From JAPLDA01 sp043787975 (GTDB taxonomy: Bacteria; Bacteroidota; Bacteroidia; AKYH767-A; 2013-40CM-41-45), in assembly GCA_043787975.1 (NCBI GenBank), contig JAYVUK010000038.1, positions 1-64,000 of the forward strand: a stretch of DNA of 64,000 bases. The letters are read 5' to 3'. The first letter of the stretch is position 1. Every line of letters begins with the position of its first letter. A model generated the notes under the pieces. It had not been told where the DNA came from, ran no database searches, and saw only the letters and a list, made by a program, of their open reading frames with translations. Positions 44,465-52,782 of this stretch are shown here, piece by piece. Made by a program: the position numbers and the translations under genes.

Positions 44465-47080
44465 TTGCTGCCAAAATTACTCAAAATATCGCCAGTGTTT
44501 ATCGTGTGTGTACTCACTCTTTTTCAACACGACATTGTTGGTAGGGAAACGAATTACGAATCAGATACGAATGTACGAATTACGGGTTCTTCGAATTACG
44601 AATCAGATACGAATGTACGAATTACGAATTCTGATAGTAGTGAGTTAGTCCCTTTCGTAAAAAAGGATTCTGTTGTATTGAGAACTGATACAGGGATTGA
44701 TACAGAAAGTTTAAAATCGAAAGTAAAGTATCATGCACGCGACTCCATTATGACTGATATGGTTGATGAAGTTGTTCATTTATATGGAGCTTCTACGGTT
44801 GACTATGAAGATCTTCATCTGAAAGCAGATTATATCACCATCGATTTCAACAAGAAGGAGTTGTATGCCGAAGGTTCAAGAGACAGTGTAGGTGCTTTGA
44901 TCGGTAAGCCTGAATTCTCACAAGCCGGACAAAACTTTAAATCGAATTCCATCCGTTACAATTTCAATTCGAAGAAGGGAAAAATCGGTTATGTTATTAC
45001 GAAAGAAGGTGAAGGTTACATTCATGGTGATGTTGTAAAGAAAGATCCTGAGAATAATTTTTTTATTCGCAACGGTCAATATACAACCTGTGATCTTGAC
45101 ACACCTCATTATTCGATTGCATCGAGAAAGTTAAAAGTGATTTCCAACAATAAAATCATAACCGGACCTGCATTTCTAACCATTGAAACAGTTCCGACGC
45201 CACTTCTGATTCCGTTCGGTTTTTTTCCAAATAAAAAAGGTAGAAGTTCGGGACTTATTTTTCCAAGCATCGGCGAATCTGCCAACCGCGGATTCTTTCT
45301 TCAACATCTTGGTTATTATTTCGGCATCAATGATTATGTGAACCTGGCTTTAACATCCGACATCTATACAAAAGGAAGCTATGATATTTTCGGAAGTTCT
45401 ATCTATGCAAAGCGATACAAATACAGGGGTAATCTACAAATCAGTTATCTCTATGCTGTAACCGGCGATCCTGAAATTCCAGGTTCTACCAAAAGAAAGG
45501 ATTACCAGTTCAGGTGGAATCATACACAGGATCCAAAAGCGCATCCTTCCAGCAACTTCAACGCAAACGTAAACGTCCTGACAAGTAAATATTACAGCAA
45601 CATTGCTTCCACGAACATCAATAACTTTCTTTCAAATACTTTTCAGTCGAACATCCAGTACACAAAAAACTGGGGAGAACGGATCAATTTTACCGGTGGC
45701 TTGCGGCACGATCAGAATACACTTACTCACGATGTGAACATTCATGCACCCGATATCAGTTTTGGTGTTTCACGGATTTATCCCTTCAAGAAAAAAGAAG
45801 CGGTTGGTGCTGAAAAATGGTATGAAAAAATAGGAACGAATTATAGCATGACGGCTACGAACTTCATCAGTACGAAAGATTCGTTGTTGTTCAGAAAAGA
45901 ATCGCTGGATAATTTGAAGAACGGAGTTCAACACACCATCCCGATATCCACTTCGTTCAAAGTATTTAGTTATTTCAATGTGACTCCTTCGGTAAATTAT
46001 ACGGAACGTTGGTATTTTAAAACAACCCATTACAATTGGAACAACGAATCAAATAAATTAGACACCATCACTGATCACGGTTTTAAAGCGGCGAGAGATT
46101 ACAGCGCTTCCGCTTCAGTCACTACACGTGTCTATGGAATGTTCCTCTTTCCCAAAGGACCTATCTCTGCTATACGTCACGTGTTTTCTCCGACCATCGG
46201 TTTCAGTTACCGTCCTGATTTCGGACTTCCTTCGTATGGTTATTACAAATCTTATATCGACTCAAGCAACACGACTCATACATATTCAATTTTTGACAAC
46301 ACGGTATACGGAGGTCCCGGAAGCGGGCGATTCGGAAGTGTGAACCTGAATCTCGGAAATAATCTCGAGATGAAAGTCCGCACCAACTCCGACACCGGAA
46401 GCACGGATAAGAAAATAAAACTGCTTGAAAACCTGAACTTCAGTGCGAGCTACAACCTCTTTGCTGATTCCATGAAGTTGTCACCTATCAGTGTGAGAGG
46501 AAACACCACACTTTTCGACAAAGTGAGTCTGAGCTTTGGAGGAACGTATGATCCGTATGCTTTTGATGAGAACAACCGAGATTACGATCGCTACCAGTAT
46601 TCTATTGATAAAAAATTAGCGAGGATAACGAATGCAAGTGCTTCACTGAATTTTTCTCTCAACAATAAGTCACAACAAAAGACCAGTTCAAAATATTCTG
46701 CCACCCAGCTGAATGACATTAACCAACATCCTGAAGATTACATTGACTTCACCGTACCTTACAACCTGAATGTAAGCTATACATACGCTTACAGTAAAAT
46801 AGGAGCCCTTGCTCCTACTACCACTCAGTCAGTTTCTACGAACGGAGATTTGAATGTGACTTCAAAATGGAAGGTTGGTTTCACTTCGTGGTATGACATT
46901 ACGAACAGTAAAATCACCAGTTTCTCGGTCAATATTTCGAGAGATCTTCATTGCTGGGAAATGCGTCTCAACTGGATTCCTCTCGGTTTCCAGGAAAGTT
47001 ATTTTTTCCAGATCAATGTGAAGTCATCGATTCTCCAGGACCTGAAATTGATTAAGCGGAAAGATTTTTATGACCAGTAA
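44465..47080 (+). CDS. lptD: LptD-like (OstA) LPS-assembly outer-membrane protein
   Basis: About 871 residues from the TTG at 44465, which gives a clean signal peptide (LPKLLKISPVFIVCVLTLF); in-frame ATGs at 44363 and 44390 would overlap the amidase gene, the latter sharing the same CATG. The N-terminal OstA domain (about 75-240) includes VVHLYGASTVDYEDLHLKAD, and the rest is a large LptD-type beta-barrel. It inserts LPS into the outer leaflet, the last step after LptF/G. Between signal and OstA domain lies a 14-residue tandem repeat NYESDTNVRI..., encoded by a repeat that matches an intergenic repeat family seen at 55919. Confidence 0.88.
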   Translation: MLPKLLKISPVFIVCVLTLFQHDIVGRETNYESDTNVRITGSSNYESDTNVRITNSDSSELVPFVKKDSVVLRTDTGIDTESLKSKVKYHARDSIMTDMVDEVVHLYGASTVDYEDLHLKADYITIDFNKKELYAEGSRDSVGALIGKPEFSQAGQNFKSNSIRYNFNSKKGKIGYVITKEGEGYIHGDVVKKDPENNFFIRNGQYTTCDLDTPHYSIASRKLKVISNNKIITGPAFLTIETVPTPLLIPFGFFPNKKGRSSGLIFPSIGESANRGFFLQHLGYYFGINDYVNLALTSDIYTKGSYDIFGSSIYAKRYKYRGNLQISYLYAVTGDPEIPGSTKRKDYQFRWNHTQDPKAHPSSNFNANVNVLTSKYYSNIASTNINNFLSNTFQSNIQYTKNWGERINFTGGLRHDQNTLTHDVNIHAPDISFGVSRIYPFKKKEAVGAEKWYEKIGTNYSMTATNFISTKDSLLFRKESLDNLKNGVQHTIPISTSFKVFSYFNVTPSVNYTERWYFKTTHYNWNNESNKLDTITDHGFKAARDYSASASVTTRVYGMFLFPKGPISAIRHVFSPTIGFSYRPDFGLPSYGYYKSYIDSSNTTHTYSIFDNTVYGGPGSGRFGSVNLNLGNNLEMKVRTNSDTGSTDKKIKLLENLNFSASYNLFADSMKLSPISVRGNTTLFDKVSLSFGGTYDPYAFDENNRDYDRYQYSIDKKLARITNASASLNFSLNNKSQQKTSSKYSATQLNDINQHPEDYIDFTVPYNLNVSYTYAYSKIGALAPTTTQSVSTNGDLNVTSKWKVGFTSWYDITNSKITSFSVNISRDLHCWEMRLNWIPLGFQESYFFQINVKSSILQDLKLIKRKDFYDQ
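44550..44626 (+). repeat. In-frame tandem repeat of an intergenic GAATTACGAAT-type element
   Basis: Two identical 35-base copies (44550-44584 and 44592-44626) with a period of 42 bases, so the reading frame is kept. Each has CGAATTACGAATCAG followed by ATACGAATGTACGAATTACG. The same GAATTACGAAT and TACGAAT words build the intergenic repeat at 55919-55991. Confidence 0.85.
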
Positions 47081-47088
47081 AAGGAATT

Positions 47089-47158
47089 AGAAATTATAAA
47101 TTAAAGATTACAAATTAAGGTTTCACCATGTAAATGGTAAACTTGTAAACAGTAAACA
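47089..47158. repeat. Short-period A/T-rich and GTAAAC-type repeats
   Basis: After the LptD-like stop come degenerate 9- to 10-base units (GAAATTATAAATTA, GATTACAAATTA) and then TGTAAATGGTAAACTTGTAAACAGTAAAC, related to the 42030 block. They occupy the gap before the next gene. Confidence 0.5.
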
Positions 47159-47161
47159 ATT

Positions 47162-47169
47162 TATCTTTG
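47162..47169 (+). promoter_or_regulatory. Bacteroidota -7 element (TATCTTTG)
   Basis: Exact TAnnTTTG match 24 bases upstream of the ATG at 47194, with a TTG (47143-47145) 16 bases upstream of it as a possible -33 element. Confidence 0.5.
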
Positions 47170-47193
47170 TCACCCAACTAAAACCATAAAACA

Positions 47194-47502
47194 ATGATCA
47201 TTGAACGAAATGTATTTCACTTAAAATTCGGGAAAGCGAAAGAAGCAATTGCGATCTGGAAAGAAATAATGGTTGCAGCTAAAAAAGGGAGTCTTGCTTC
47301 GTCAGAGATGCGATTGTTGTCTGATATTTCAGGAACTGCTTATACGCTTGTGGTGGAGTTACACATAAAAAGTTTTATGGATATGAACCCAAAGCAGGCT
47401 ATCTGGGCAACGACTGAGAGCTTTCAAGTGCTTTATCAGAAGTTTATTCCACTGTGTGAATCAGCTCACAGAGAATATTACCGGATTGAAGACCTGATGT
47501 AA
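47194..47502 (+). CDS. Small soluble protein, possibly a dimeric alpha/beta-barrel (NIPSNAP/ABM-like)
   Basis: A 102-residue protein with no signal peptide. MIIERNVFHLKFGKAKEAIAIWKE at the start, with a strand followed by a helix, and a second strand near AYTLVVELH resemble the ferredoxin-like repeat of NIPSNAP and antibiotic-monooxygenase proteins, but no catalytic residue can be named. It has its own promoter-like element and is convergent with a tiny gene on the other strand. Function unknown. Confidence 0.7.
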   Translation: MIIERNVFHLKFGKAKEAIAIWKEIMVAAKKGSLASSEMRLLSDISGTAYTLVVELHIKSFMDMNPKQAIWATTESFQVLYQKFIPLCESAHREYYRIEDLM

Positions 47503-47505
47503 TTT

Positions 47506-47664
47506 TTATTTGGTATCCTTTTTCATCAAAGCCAGCTCATCAGAGATTCGGTCTTTCTTTTCCATCTTCTCTTTTGCAGAAGCTTCCTGAACTAACCATG
47601 TCCTGATGATTGCACCATTTAAGATGAGACAGATCACTGCAGTTACGATAAATAATTTTTTCAT
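47506..47664 (-). CDS. 52-residue membrane-anchored or secreted small protein
   Basis: An open frame of 52 codons (MKKLFIVTAVICLILNGAII at the N-terminus, then a charged tail with KEKMEKKDRISDELALMKK). The hydrophobic stretch 4-20 is a membrane anchor or signal sequence, and the tail is helical with alternating charges. AAATAAT and a TTGT-rich leader precede the ATG. The position between two real genes with short gaps, and sensible composition, suggest a real gene. No family recognised. Confidence 0.5.
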   Translation of the reverse strand: MKKLFIVTAVICLILNGAIIRTWLVQEASAKEKMEKKDRISDELALMKKDTK

Positions 47665-47701
47665 TTTGTGTGTGGTTTGGTAGTGTTTGTTGTTTATCTA
47701 T

Positions 47702-48160
47702 TTATTTCATTGTAATGTCCTGTGCACGGGTCCACGTATCTGTTCTTCCGAAAAGTGAAATGCCTACATAACCTCTCACTTCCATTTTCCCGTTGCTCTT
47801 TAAGGTGATTTTGCAGCTATACGTTTTGCCGCTATCCGGATCATAAATGCTTCCGTCAGTCCAAATATTGTCGCTGTCATAGGTAAAGTTGACAAGCATT
47901 GGCAATCCGACTAAGGGACGACTTTGTAATGTTTTATCCGGGTTCTTGGAATCAATTGCAGGTTTTCCGTTTTTATCTGTCGGATTATTAATCCATACTA
48001 ATTTACCGTAGAACTTTCCGTTGACTTTTTCAATTTTCACTTTACCTGTTCCATCCTGAACAAGCCATGTTCCGATAATTCCATCGTGAGAATTGCTTTG
48101 TGCAAAGGAGAAATTTGCGAACAAGCAAATTGAAATTGTAATTCTGATAAGTGCTTTCAT
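47702..48160 (-). CDS. DUF2147 domain-containing protein
   Basis: A 152-residue exported protein. The signal peptide ends near NFSFAQ. The mature part is the full DUF2147 domain: GIIGTWLVQDGTGKVKIEK, GKFYGKLVWINNPTDKNG, DIYDPDSGKTYSCKITLKS-like and a final FGRTDTWTRA. These small beta-barrel proteins are periplasmic or extracellular and often stress- or metabolism-linked; a ligand is not known. It is the next gene downstream of a DUF3089 gene on the same strand. Confidence 0.9.
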   Translation of the reverse strand: MKALIRITISICLFANFSFAQSNSHDGIIGTWLVQDGTGKVKIEKVNGKFYGKLVWINNPTDKNGKPAIDSKNPDKTLQSRPLVGLPMLVNFTYDSDNIWTDGSIYDPDSGKTYSCKITLKSNGKMEVRGYVGISLFGRTDTWTRAQDITMK

Positions 48161-48331
48161 TTTCTGAGCGTTTTGTATTTAAATTAAACGCTTCAGAAGA
48201 AAAGAGTTAAATCAATATCCGTTGGATTCTTACACCAACCTTACAAAGGGTTAAAATTTACTTTATTTTGATGAAAATTTTGCCTGAGCAGAACTTAGCA
48301 ATGCCAGGCTGTTAAGTCTGATGATTAGTAT

Positions 48332-49378
48332 TCAATGTTTTTTCAGGAACATTTTTTTTCGCAGTTGAGCATTCTCTCTTATGTTCACGTAGAAAAGATT
48401 GTAATCAACAATGTGGTAATTTTTTAAGTTGAATAAAAAACTTCCCGGGAAGTGCGGTTTGCTTATTCGCACGACTCCATCGAGCACTTGCGCATCTGAA
48501 ATTCCGGGAACGATTTTATTAAAATTTTTCAGGATACCACCTTTATTCAATGAGGCCGGTGCATACAAACTGTCAGTTGTCCATGTGAGTGGATTGGTAC
48601 AAACTGCTTCCACAACAGGTTTTACATAATGAGGCGGGAAATAATCGCGGGCAAAAGTCCGCCATGTAACATAACAACCAGTTTCTTCTGAGTCTTTGCA
48701 CTGTTTCAACACCGTAAACAATGAATCATAAACGGGCATTCCAATGAGATAGGCTGCAACCAACTGATTCTTCAATGTCTTTCCATCAAAAAAATCTTGC
48801 AACAACTGTGTTGCATGTCTTGTTCCCTGGCTGTGTGAAGCAATGATGACCGGTCTTCCGTGGTTATAATGTTCCAGGTAATATTCGAATGATCTTTTCA
48901 CATCGCTGTAAGCAAGATACAATGCTTTACGTCCGTCGTCTTTAGCGGTGAAGAAGGAACCTAGATGAGCTTGTCTGTATCTTGGCGCATATATTTTTCC
49001 GGTGCCATTAAATACACTTGCCTGGTAAAGGATCGAACCTTCATCCGTCTTCTTATTGATAGAACGATCACTCGCCCAGGCATTCCATTCATAACTTATT
49101 TCGGTGGTCGTTATGTATGAAGTAGGATAAACAAAGAATACATCGATAGAAGAAGTGTCCTCTGAATTGATAAAGCCGCAGCAGGAAGGAACGCTGTCTG
49201 CGTTTTCCTTTTTAGAAGGAAGAACAGCCCAGCTTTCTTCCCGGCTATAATCAGGAGGAGCAACCGCAGTCGAGTCAAAAGGTATTTTCAGAATAAACGG
49301 ATTGTATTTCTCGGAGCAGCCAAGGAAGGAAATAAGAAGAATAACACCACACATAAAATATCCAATTCGTTTGTTCAT
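48332..49378 (-). CDS. DUF3089 alpha/beta-hydrolase-like lipoprotein
   Basis: A 348-residue protein. The N-terminus MNKRIGYFMCGVILLISFLGCS contains a lipobox-like LGCS, so it is probably a lipoprotein. The DUF3089 domain is an alpha/beta hydrolase variant: DVFFVYPTSYITT near the start, VIIASHSQGTRHATQLL as the nucleophile elbow with the serine in HSQG, and a late histidine in NYHIVDYN. Substrate unknown. It precedes the DUF2147 gene on the minus strand and diverges from a PAP2 gene. Confidence 0.87.
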   Translation of the reverse strand: MNKRIGYFMCGVILLISFLGCSEKYNPFILKIPFDSTAVAPPDYSREESWAVLPSKKENADSVPSCCGFINSEDTSSIDVFFVYPTSYITTTEISYEWNAWASDRSINKKTDEGSILYQASVFNGTGKIYAPRYRQAHLGSFFTAKDDGRKALYLAYSDVKRSFEYYLEHYNHGRPVIIASHSQGTRHATQLLQDFFDGKTLKNQLVAAYLIGMPVYDSLFTVLKQCKDSEETGCYVTWRTFARDYFPPHYVKPVVEAVCTNPLTWTTDSLYAPASLNKGGILKNFNKIVPGISDAQVLDGVVRISKPHFPGSFLFNLKNYHIVDYNLFYVNIRENAQLRKKMFLKKH

Positions 49379-49420
49379 GCCGCAAAGATAAAATTGAACT
49401 TACATGCGTTTACAAAAGTG

Positions 49421-49428
49421 TAATTTTG
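49421..49428 (+). promoter_or_regulatory. Bacteroidota -7 element (TAATTTTG)
   Basis: Exact TAnnTTTG match 18 bases upstream of the PAP2 ATG at 49447, in the divergent gap. It lies upstream of the chosen start and next to an alternative in-frame start at 49426, which it argues against. Confidence 0.45.
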
Positions 49429-49446
49429 ATTTACATTTTTATCCAC

Positions 49447-50223
49447 ATGCTAAAAAAAATTCTATCCTTCTTCAGAAAAATGATTGTTTTCATTTTCACA
49501 ACTCCTTATCTAAAGAAGCTAAAGAGGAAATCACCAAAAACATATTTCTTTCTTGTTAAACGCTTTAGTCTGCATCGATTTTCAGGTATGCCTCTTACCC
49601 TGCTTTTAATTGCAATAGGAGGCAACCTGCTTATGATGCTTGATGTGTATGAGGACATCCTGAACACCAAAGAATTCATTGACCTTGACAGTAAGATTGC
49701 TGAATTTCTTTTCAGCATCCGGACCGATGCTGTTGCGAAGCTCTTTTATGCATTCACCCAACTAGGGAATCCATATTTTATTCTATCGATCATAATTTTA
49801 CTGTCCATCCTGCTCATCATTCGAAAAAAAAGCTACGTCATCCTTGGATTAATTGTGTCTGTTGCAGGCAGTGTTTTAACCGTTCAATTAGGCAAGCACA
49901 TTTTCAAGGTAGCCCGACCTGTTCAATTTTCTTATTATCATATGGATTCTTTTTCCTTTCCAAGTGGTCATTCCACGGTAGCAGTTGCTTTTTATGGTTT
50001 GGTATTTTACCTTCTCATACAAAATGCAAAAAAAATGAGAACAAAATTTGTCCTGCTCCTAACCGGTTTGCTTTTGATTCTTACACTCGGTTTTAGCCGT
50101 ATGTACCTGTGTGAACATTTCCTGAGTGACGTTGTCGGAGGTTACCTGCTAGGATTCTTGTGGCTGCTCTTCAGCATCAGTATTCTCATATGGAAGGAAG
50201 ATAAAATTAAATACAGCAAGTGA
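49447..50223 (+). CDS. PAP2-family membrane phosphatase
   Basis: A 258-residue protein from the ATG at 49447 with six predicted membrane segments. The three PAP2 motifs are complete: KHIFKVARP (Lys and Arg-Pro), FPSGHST (phosphate-contacting His) and SRMYLCEHFLSD (nucleophile His). Such enzymes dephosphorylate lipid phosphates, for example undecaprenyl pyrophosphate or lipid A. A cationic N-terminus of about 40 residues precedes the first helix. It stands alone between a promoter and a small convergent gene. Confidence 0.9.
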   Translation: MLKKILSFFRKMIVFIFTTPYLKKLKRKSPKTYFFLVKRFSLHRFSGMPLTLLLIAIGGNLLMMLDVYEDILNTKEFIDLDSKIAEFLFSIRTDAVAKLFYAFTQLGNPYFILSIIILLSILLIIRKKSYVILGLIVSVAGSVLTVQLGKHIFKVARPVQFSYYHMDSFSFPSGHSTVAVAFYGLVFYLLIQNAKKMRTKFVLLLTGLLLILTLGFSRMYLCEHFLSDVVGGYLLGFLWLLFSISILIWKEDKIKYSK

Positions 50224-50318
50224 TAAAGTATATGTGATGGCGAACTTTTTCATTGCTTAATCCTGTAAAATTATTTATGCTAAAACTCAAAAAAAACTGC
50301 CCTTAAATAGAAGTGTCC

Positions 50319-50519
50319 CTACTTAGCATCACTTTTCAATTTCTGCAACAAATAACTATATGCTTTGCTCAGAACAACGCTATATGATTTGCCCTCAATT
50401 AAGTGTGATGTAAAGTCCCGTTTATCGGTAAGCATCAGTTTAAAAAGTTCGTCATCATCCATGTCAAATGATACCGTGTATTTCAATAATAAGGATTTAA
50501 GTTTGGTGGTGTTTCGCAT
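50319..50519 (-). CDS. Conserved-looking 66-residue hypothetical protein
   Basis: A small soluble protein with a plausible alpha/beta composition: LKSLLLKYTVSFDMDDDEL, FKLMLTDK and GKSYSVVLSKAYSYLLQKL. Short proteins of this form, with a beta-hairpin and a final amphipathic helix, are familiar from other Bacteroidota but have no name. It diverges from the ion-channel-like gene with about 110 bases between starts. Function unknown. Confidence 0.55.
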   Translation of the reverse strand: MRNTTKLKSLLLKYTVSFDMDDDELFKLMLTDKRDFTSHLIEGKSYSVVLSKAYSYLLQKLKSDAK

Positions 50520-50630
50520 GAAGAAGTTTTGCTTATCGGGAGTTGTTGCAAACTACGTTGTTTTGTTTCAGAAATAATAGTTTATTTTTATAGTCCATTC
50601 TTTATCTTTCACATTGAAAAAGCAAACTGC

Positions 50631-51596
50631 ATGAAAAATACGTTTCTTCTTTCTATCATGTTTATTATAAATTTTTCTTTTTTCACCAATAGTTTAGGTG
50701 CGCAAGATATACCTGATACTGTAAAAACGGGAATTTATGTTACCAGCATTCACGACATCGATTTCAGGCAAAAGGAATACACCATTAACCTGTGGTTGTG
50801 GTTAAAATATAAAAATAGGGATTTCGATTTTTTGCAGAACCTCGAAGTTCCACAAGCAAAAACAGTTGTAAAATCTTTCTCTACGATTGATTCATCAGGA
50901 GAACAAATATACCTTTTAATGAAACTGCAATGTGTGATGAAGGACTCATGGAAAATCACGAACTTCCCTTTTGACAGCCAGAAGTTGAGGCTGTCTTTTG
51001 AAAACTCCCAGTTCGATTCGAAGTCGCTGGTTTTTGCGGCTGATACGTTCGGCAATAACTATGATCCGCGTTTTACATTGAGCGGATGGAACATCGACAG
51101 CTTTGATGTTTCCGTCGGAATAAAAAAATATGAAACAGCTTTCGGTGATACCAGTTTTAAAACACCTCACTCCGAGTACAGTGCTTACAAAGTGAGGATC
51201 GGCATCAGGCGAGATGCTTTCGGATTATTCTGGAAAATGTTCCTCGGAATGTATGCTGCCTTCCTCATCGCTTTTGTTTGCTTCTTTATTCATGCTGACA
51301 GCATTGAAGCCCGTTTCGGGTTGAGTGTAGGCGCTTTGTTTGCTGCCATCGGCAATAAATACATCATTGATTCCGCATTACCCGAATCCTCAACGTTTAC
51401 ATTAGTTGATACACTTCATGGGCTTACTTTGTTTTTTATTTTTGCAATCATTTCGGCTTCAGCCTACGCGCTGAAGCTTATGAAAGAAAGCAAAACAATA
51501 AAAGCCAACCAGTTCGACAAGCGTGCCGCCTACATCGTACTAATCGTATACGTTACCCTGAATATTTATTTTATTTCACAGGCCTATGCGAACTGA
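50631..51596 (+). CDS. Bacterial homologue of pentameric (Cys-loop-type) ligand-gated ion channels
   Basis: A 321-residue protein from the ATG at 50631 with a signal peptide ending near SLGAQ. Residues 20-200 look like the extracellular beta-sandwich of this family: GIYVTSIHDIDFRQKEYTI, WLWLKYKN and ITNFPFDSQKLRLSFE (the FPFD motif). Four membrane helices follow; the pore-helix region IEARFGLSVGALFAAIG and the LVDTLHGLT start of helix 3 fit the family pattern. Known bacterial members (ELIC, GLIC) are cation channels gated by amines or protons. It has no adjacent partner. The call rests on pattern recognition. Confidence 0.72.
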   Translation: MKNTFLLSIMFIINFSFFTNSLGAQDIPDTVKTGIYVTSIHDIDFRQKEYTINLWLWLKYKNRDFDFLQNLEVPQAKTVVKSFSTIDSSGEQIYLLMKLQCVMKDSWKITNFPFDSQKLRLSFENSQFDSKSLVFAADTFGNNYDPRFTLSGWNIDSFDVSVGIKKYETAFGDTSFKTPHSEYSAYKVRIGIRRDAFGLFWKMFLGMYAAFLIAFVCFFIHADSIEARFGLSVGALFAAIGNKYIIDSALPESSTFTLVDTLHGLTLFFIFAIISASAYALKLMKESKTIKANQFDKRAAYIVLIVYVTLNIYFISQAYAN

Positions 51597-51602
51597 TGTT
51601 TA

Positions 51603-52151
51603 TTAAGCTGCCTGCTTTACAGCTTCCTTTACGAATTGGACGTTTACGTTAATCGCAACTTCTTCACCCAGGAGAATATTGCCGGTTTCTGAAACCATTC
51701 CAAAACTTACTCCGAAATCTTTCCGGTTTATTTTTCCCGTTACCGAAAAGCCAACGCGCGTGTTTCCCCATGGATCCTGTGTTATACCGCCATACTCTAC
51801 CTTTAAAATTACACTCTTGCTGTTTCCGCGCATAGTAAGCATGCCGTGTAGCTCGTACATTTCATCACCAATTTTTTCAAGGCGATCTCCTTCAAAGACC
51901 AGTTGAGGATAATTTTCAGCATCAAAGAAATCGCCGTTCTTTAAATGCATATCCCGTTGCTCGTTGTTTGTGGAGATGGAATTGATCTCTGCTGCAAAAC
52001 GAACCTTTGCACTTGACAGATCATCTCCATCCGTTTCGACGGTTCCGTTAAACTGATTGAAGTGTCCTGATACATTTGAGATCATGAGGTGTTTTACCTT
52101 AAACAGGACTTCTGAATGTGTTGGGTCTAGCACCCATTTTATCTTTTCCAT
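51603..52151 (-). CDS. YceI-family lipocalin-like protein
   Basis: A 182-residue protein from the ATG at 52151; the frame is open to 52325 but runs into the divergent hxlR gene. It is a YceI beta-barrel: WVLDPTHSEVLFKVKHLM at the start, ISTNNEQRDMHLKNGDFFD, and the final VNVQFVKEA. It has no signal peptide, so it acts in the cytoplasm. YceI proteins bind polyprenyl-type lipids in their barrel. It is divergent from hxlR, across a gap holding a palindromic operator, which suggests HxlR control. Confidence 0.9.
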   Translation of the reverse strand: MEKIKWVLDPTHSEVLFKVKHLMISNVSGHFNQFNGTVETDGDDLSSAKVRFAAEINSISTNNEQRDMHLKNGDFFDAENYPQLVFEGDRLEKIGDEMYELHGMLTMRGNSKSVILKVEYGGITQDPWGNTRVGFSVTGKINRKDFGVSFGMVSETGNILLGEEVAINVNVQFVKEAVKQAA

Positions 52152-52221
52152 TTTTATGAATTTTGAATTTGATTTGTTTGAGAGTACAAACTTACGTACA
52201 TTTGCTATACTAAAGTTAGCA

Positions 52222-52237
52222 CTATACAAAAGTATAG
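52222..52237. promoter_or_regulatory. Palindromic operator candidate between yceI and hxlR
   Basis: CTATAC-AAAA-GTATAG perfect inverted repeat in the 119-base divergent gap; the half-site recurs as CTATAC at 52205-52210 and 52240-52245, giving a cluster of GTATAG/CTATAC half-sites. It lies 33 bases upstream of the hxlR start, as expected for autoregulation. Confidence 0.55.
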
Positions 52238-52270
52238 CACTATACTTTGAGATAGTAAGGTATACAACCA

Positions 52271-52639
52271 ATGAAAACGACAAAACAGAAAAAAGTGAGA
52301 ACGCAGGAAACCTGCACAAAGGCAATCCTTCCGGTGCGTGATGCGCTGGATATACTAAGTGGCAAATGGAAACTGCCGATTATTATTTCCCTTTCCTTCG
52401 GGAACAAGCGCTTCAAGCAAATGGCCAATGAAATCCCGAACATCACCGACAAGATGTTATCAAAAGAACTGAGAGACCTCGAGATGAACCAGCTTATTAA
52501 GCGCACGGTGTATGACTCTGTTCCGGTAGTCGTAGAATACTCGATGACCAGCTATGGAAAATCACTGGAGAGAGTGATTGAAGAATTACACAACTGGGGA
52601 ACTCAACACAGGAAACGGATCATTGGGAAAACGAAATAG
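52271..52639 (+). CDS. HxlR-family transcriptional regulator
   Basis: A 122-residue winged-helix protein with the HxlR pattern: ETCTKAILPVRDALDILSGKW with a Cys near the N-terminus, NKRFKQMANEIPNITDKMLS as the recognition helix region and VEYSMTSYGKSLERVIEEL. HxlR proteins often sense electrophiles or formaldehyde-type compounds through a cysteine and control neighbouring genes. The divergent yceI gene and the operator between them suggest a local two-gene circuit. Confidence 0.92.
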   Translation: MKTTKQKKVRTQETCTKAILPVRDALDILSGKWKLPIIISLSFGNKRFKQMANEIPNITDKMLSKELRDLEMNQLIKRTVYDSVPVVVEYSMTSYGKSLERVIEELHNWGTQHRKRIIGKTK

Positions 52640-52782
52640 CTACTGATTCTTTTCTGCCATAATGCATCCTCTTTTTTTTACAATTTATAGTTCATATTTC
52701 CGGTAACAAATGATTTGAACCTCTGTTGTGCTTATTAATGGAATTGATATTTTCACACAATCATTCTAACTGAAAATGTTTC

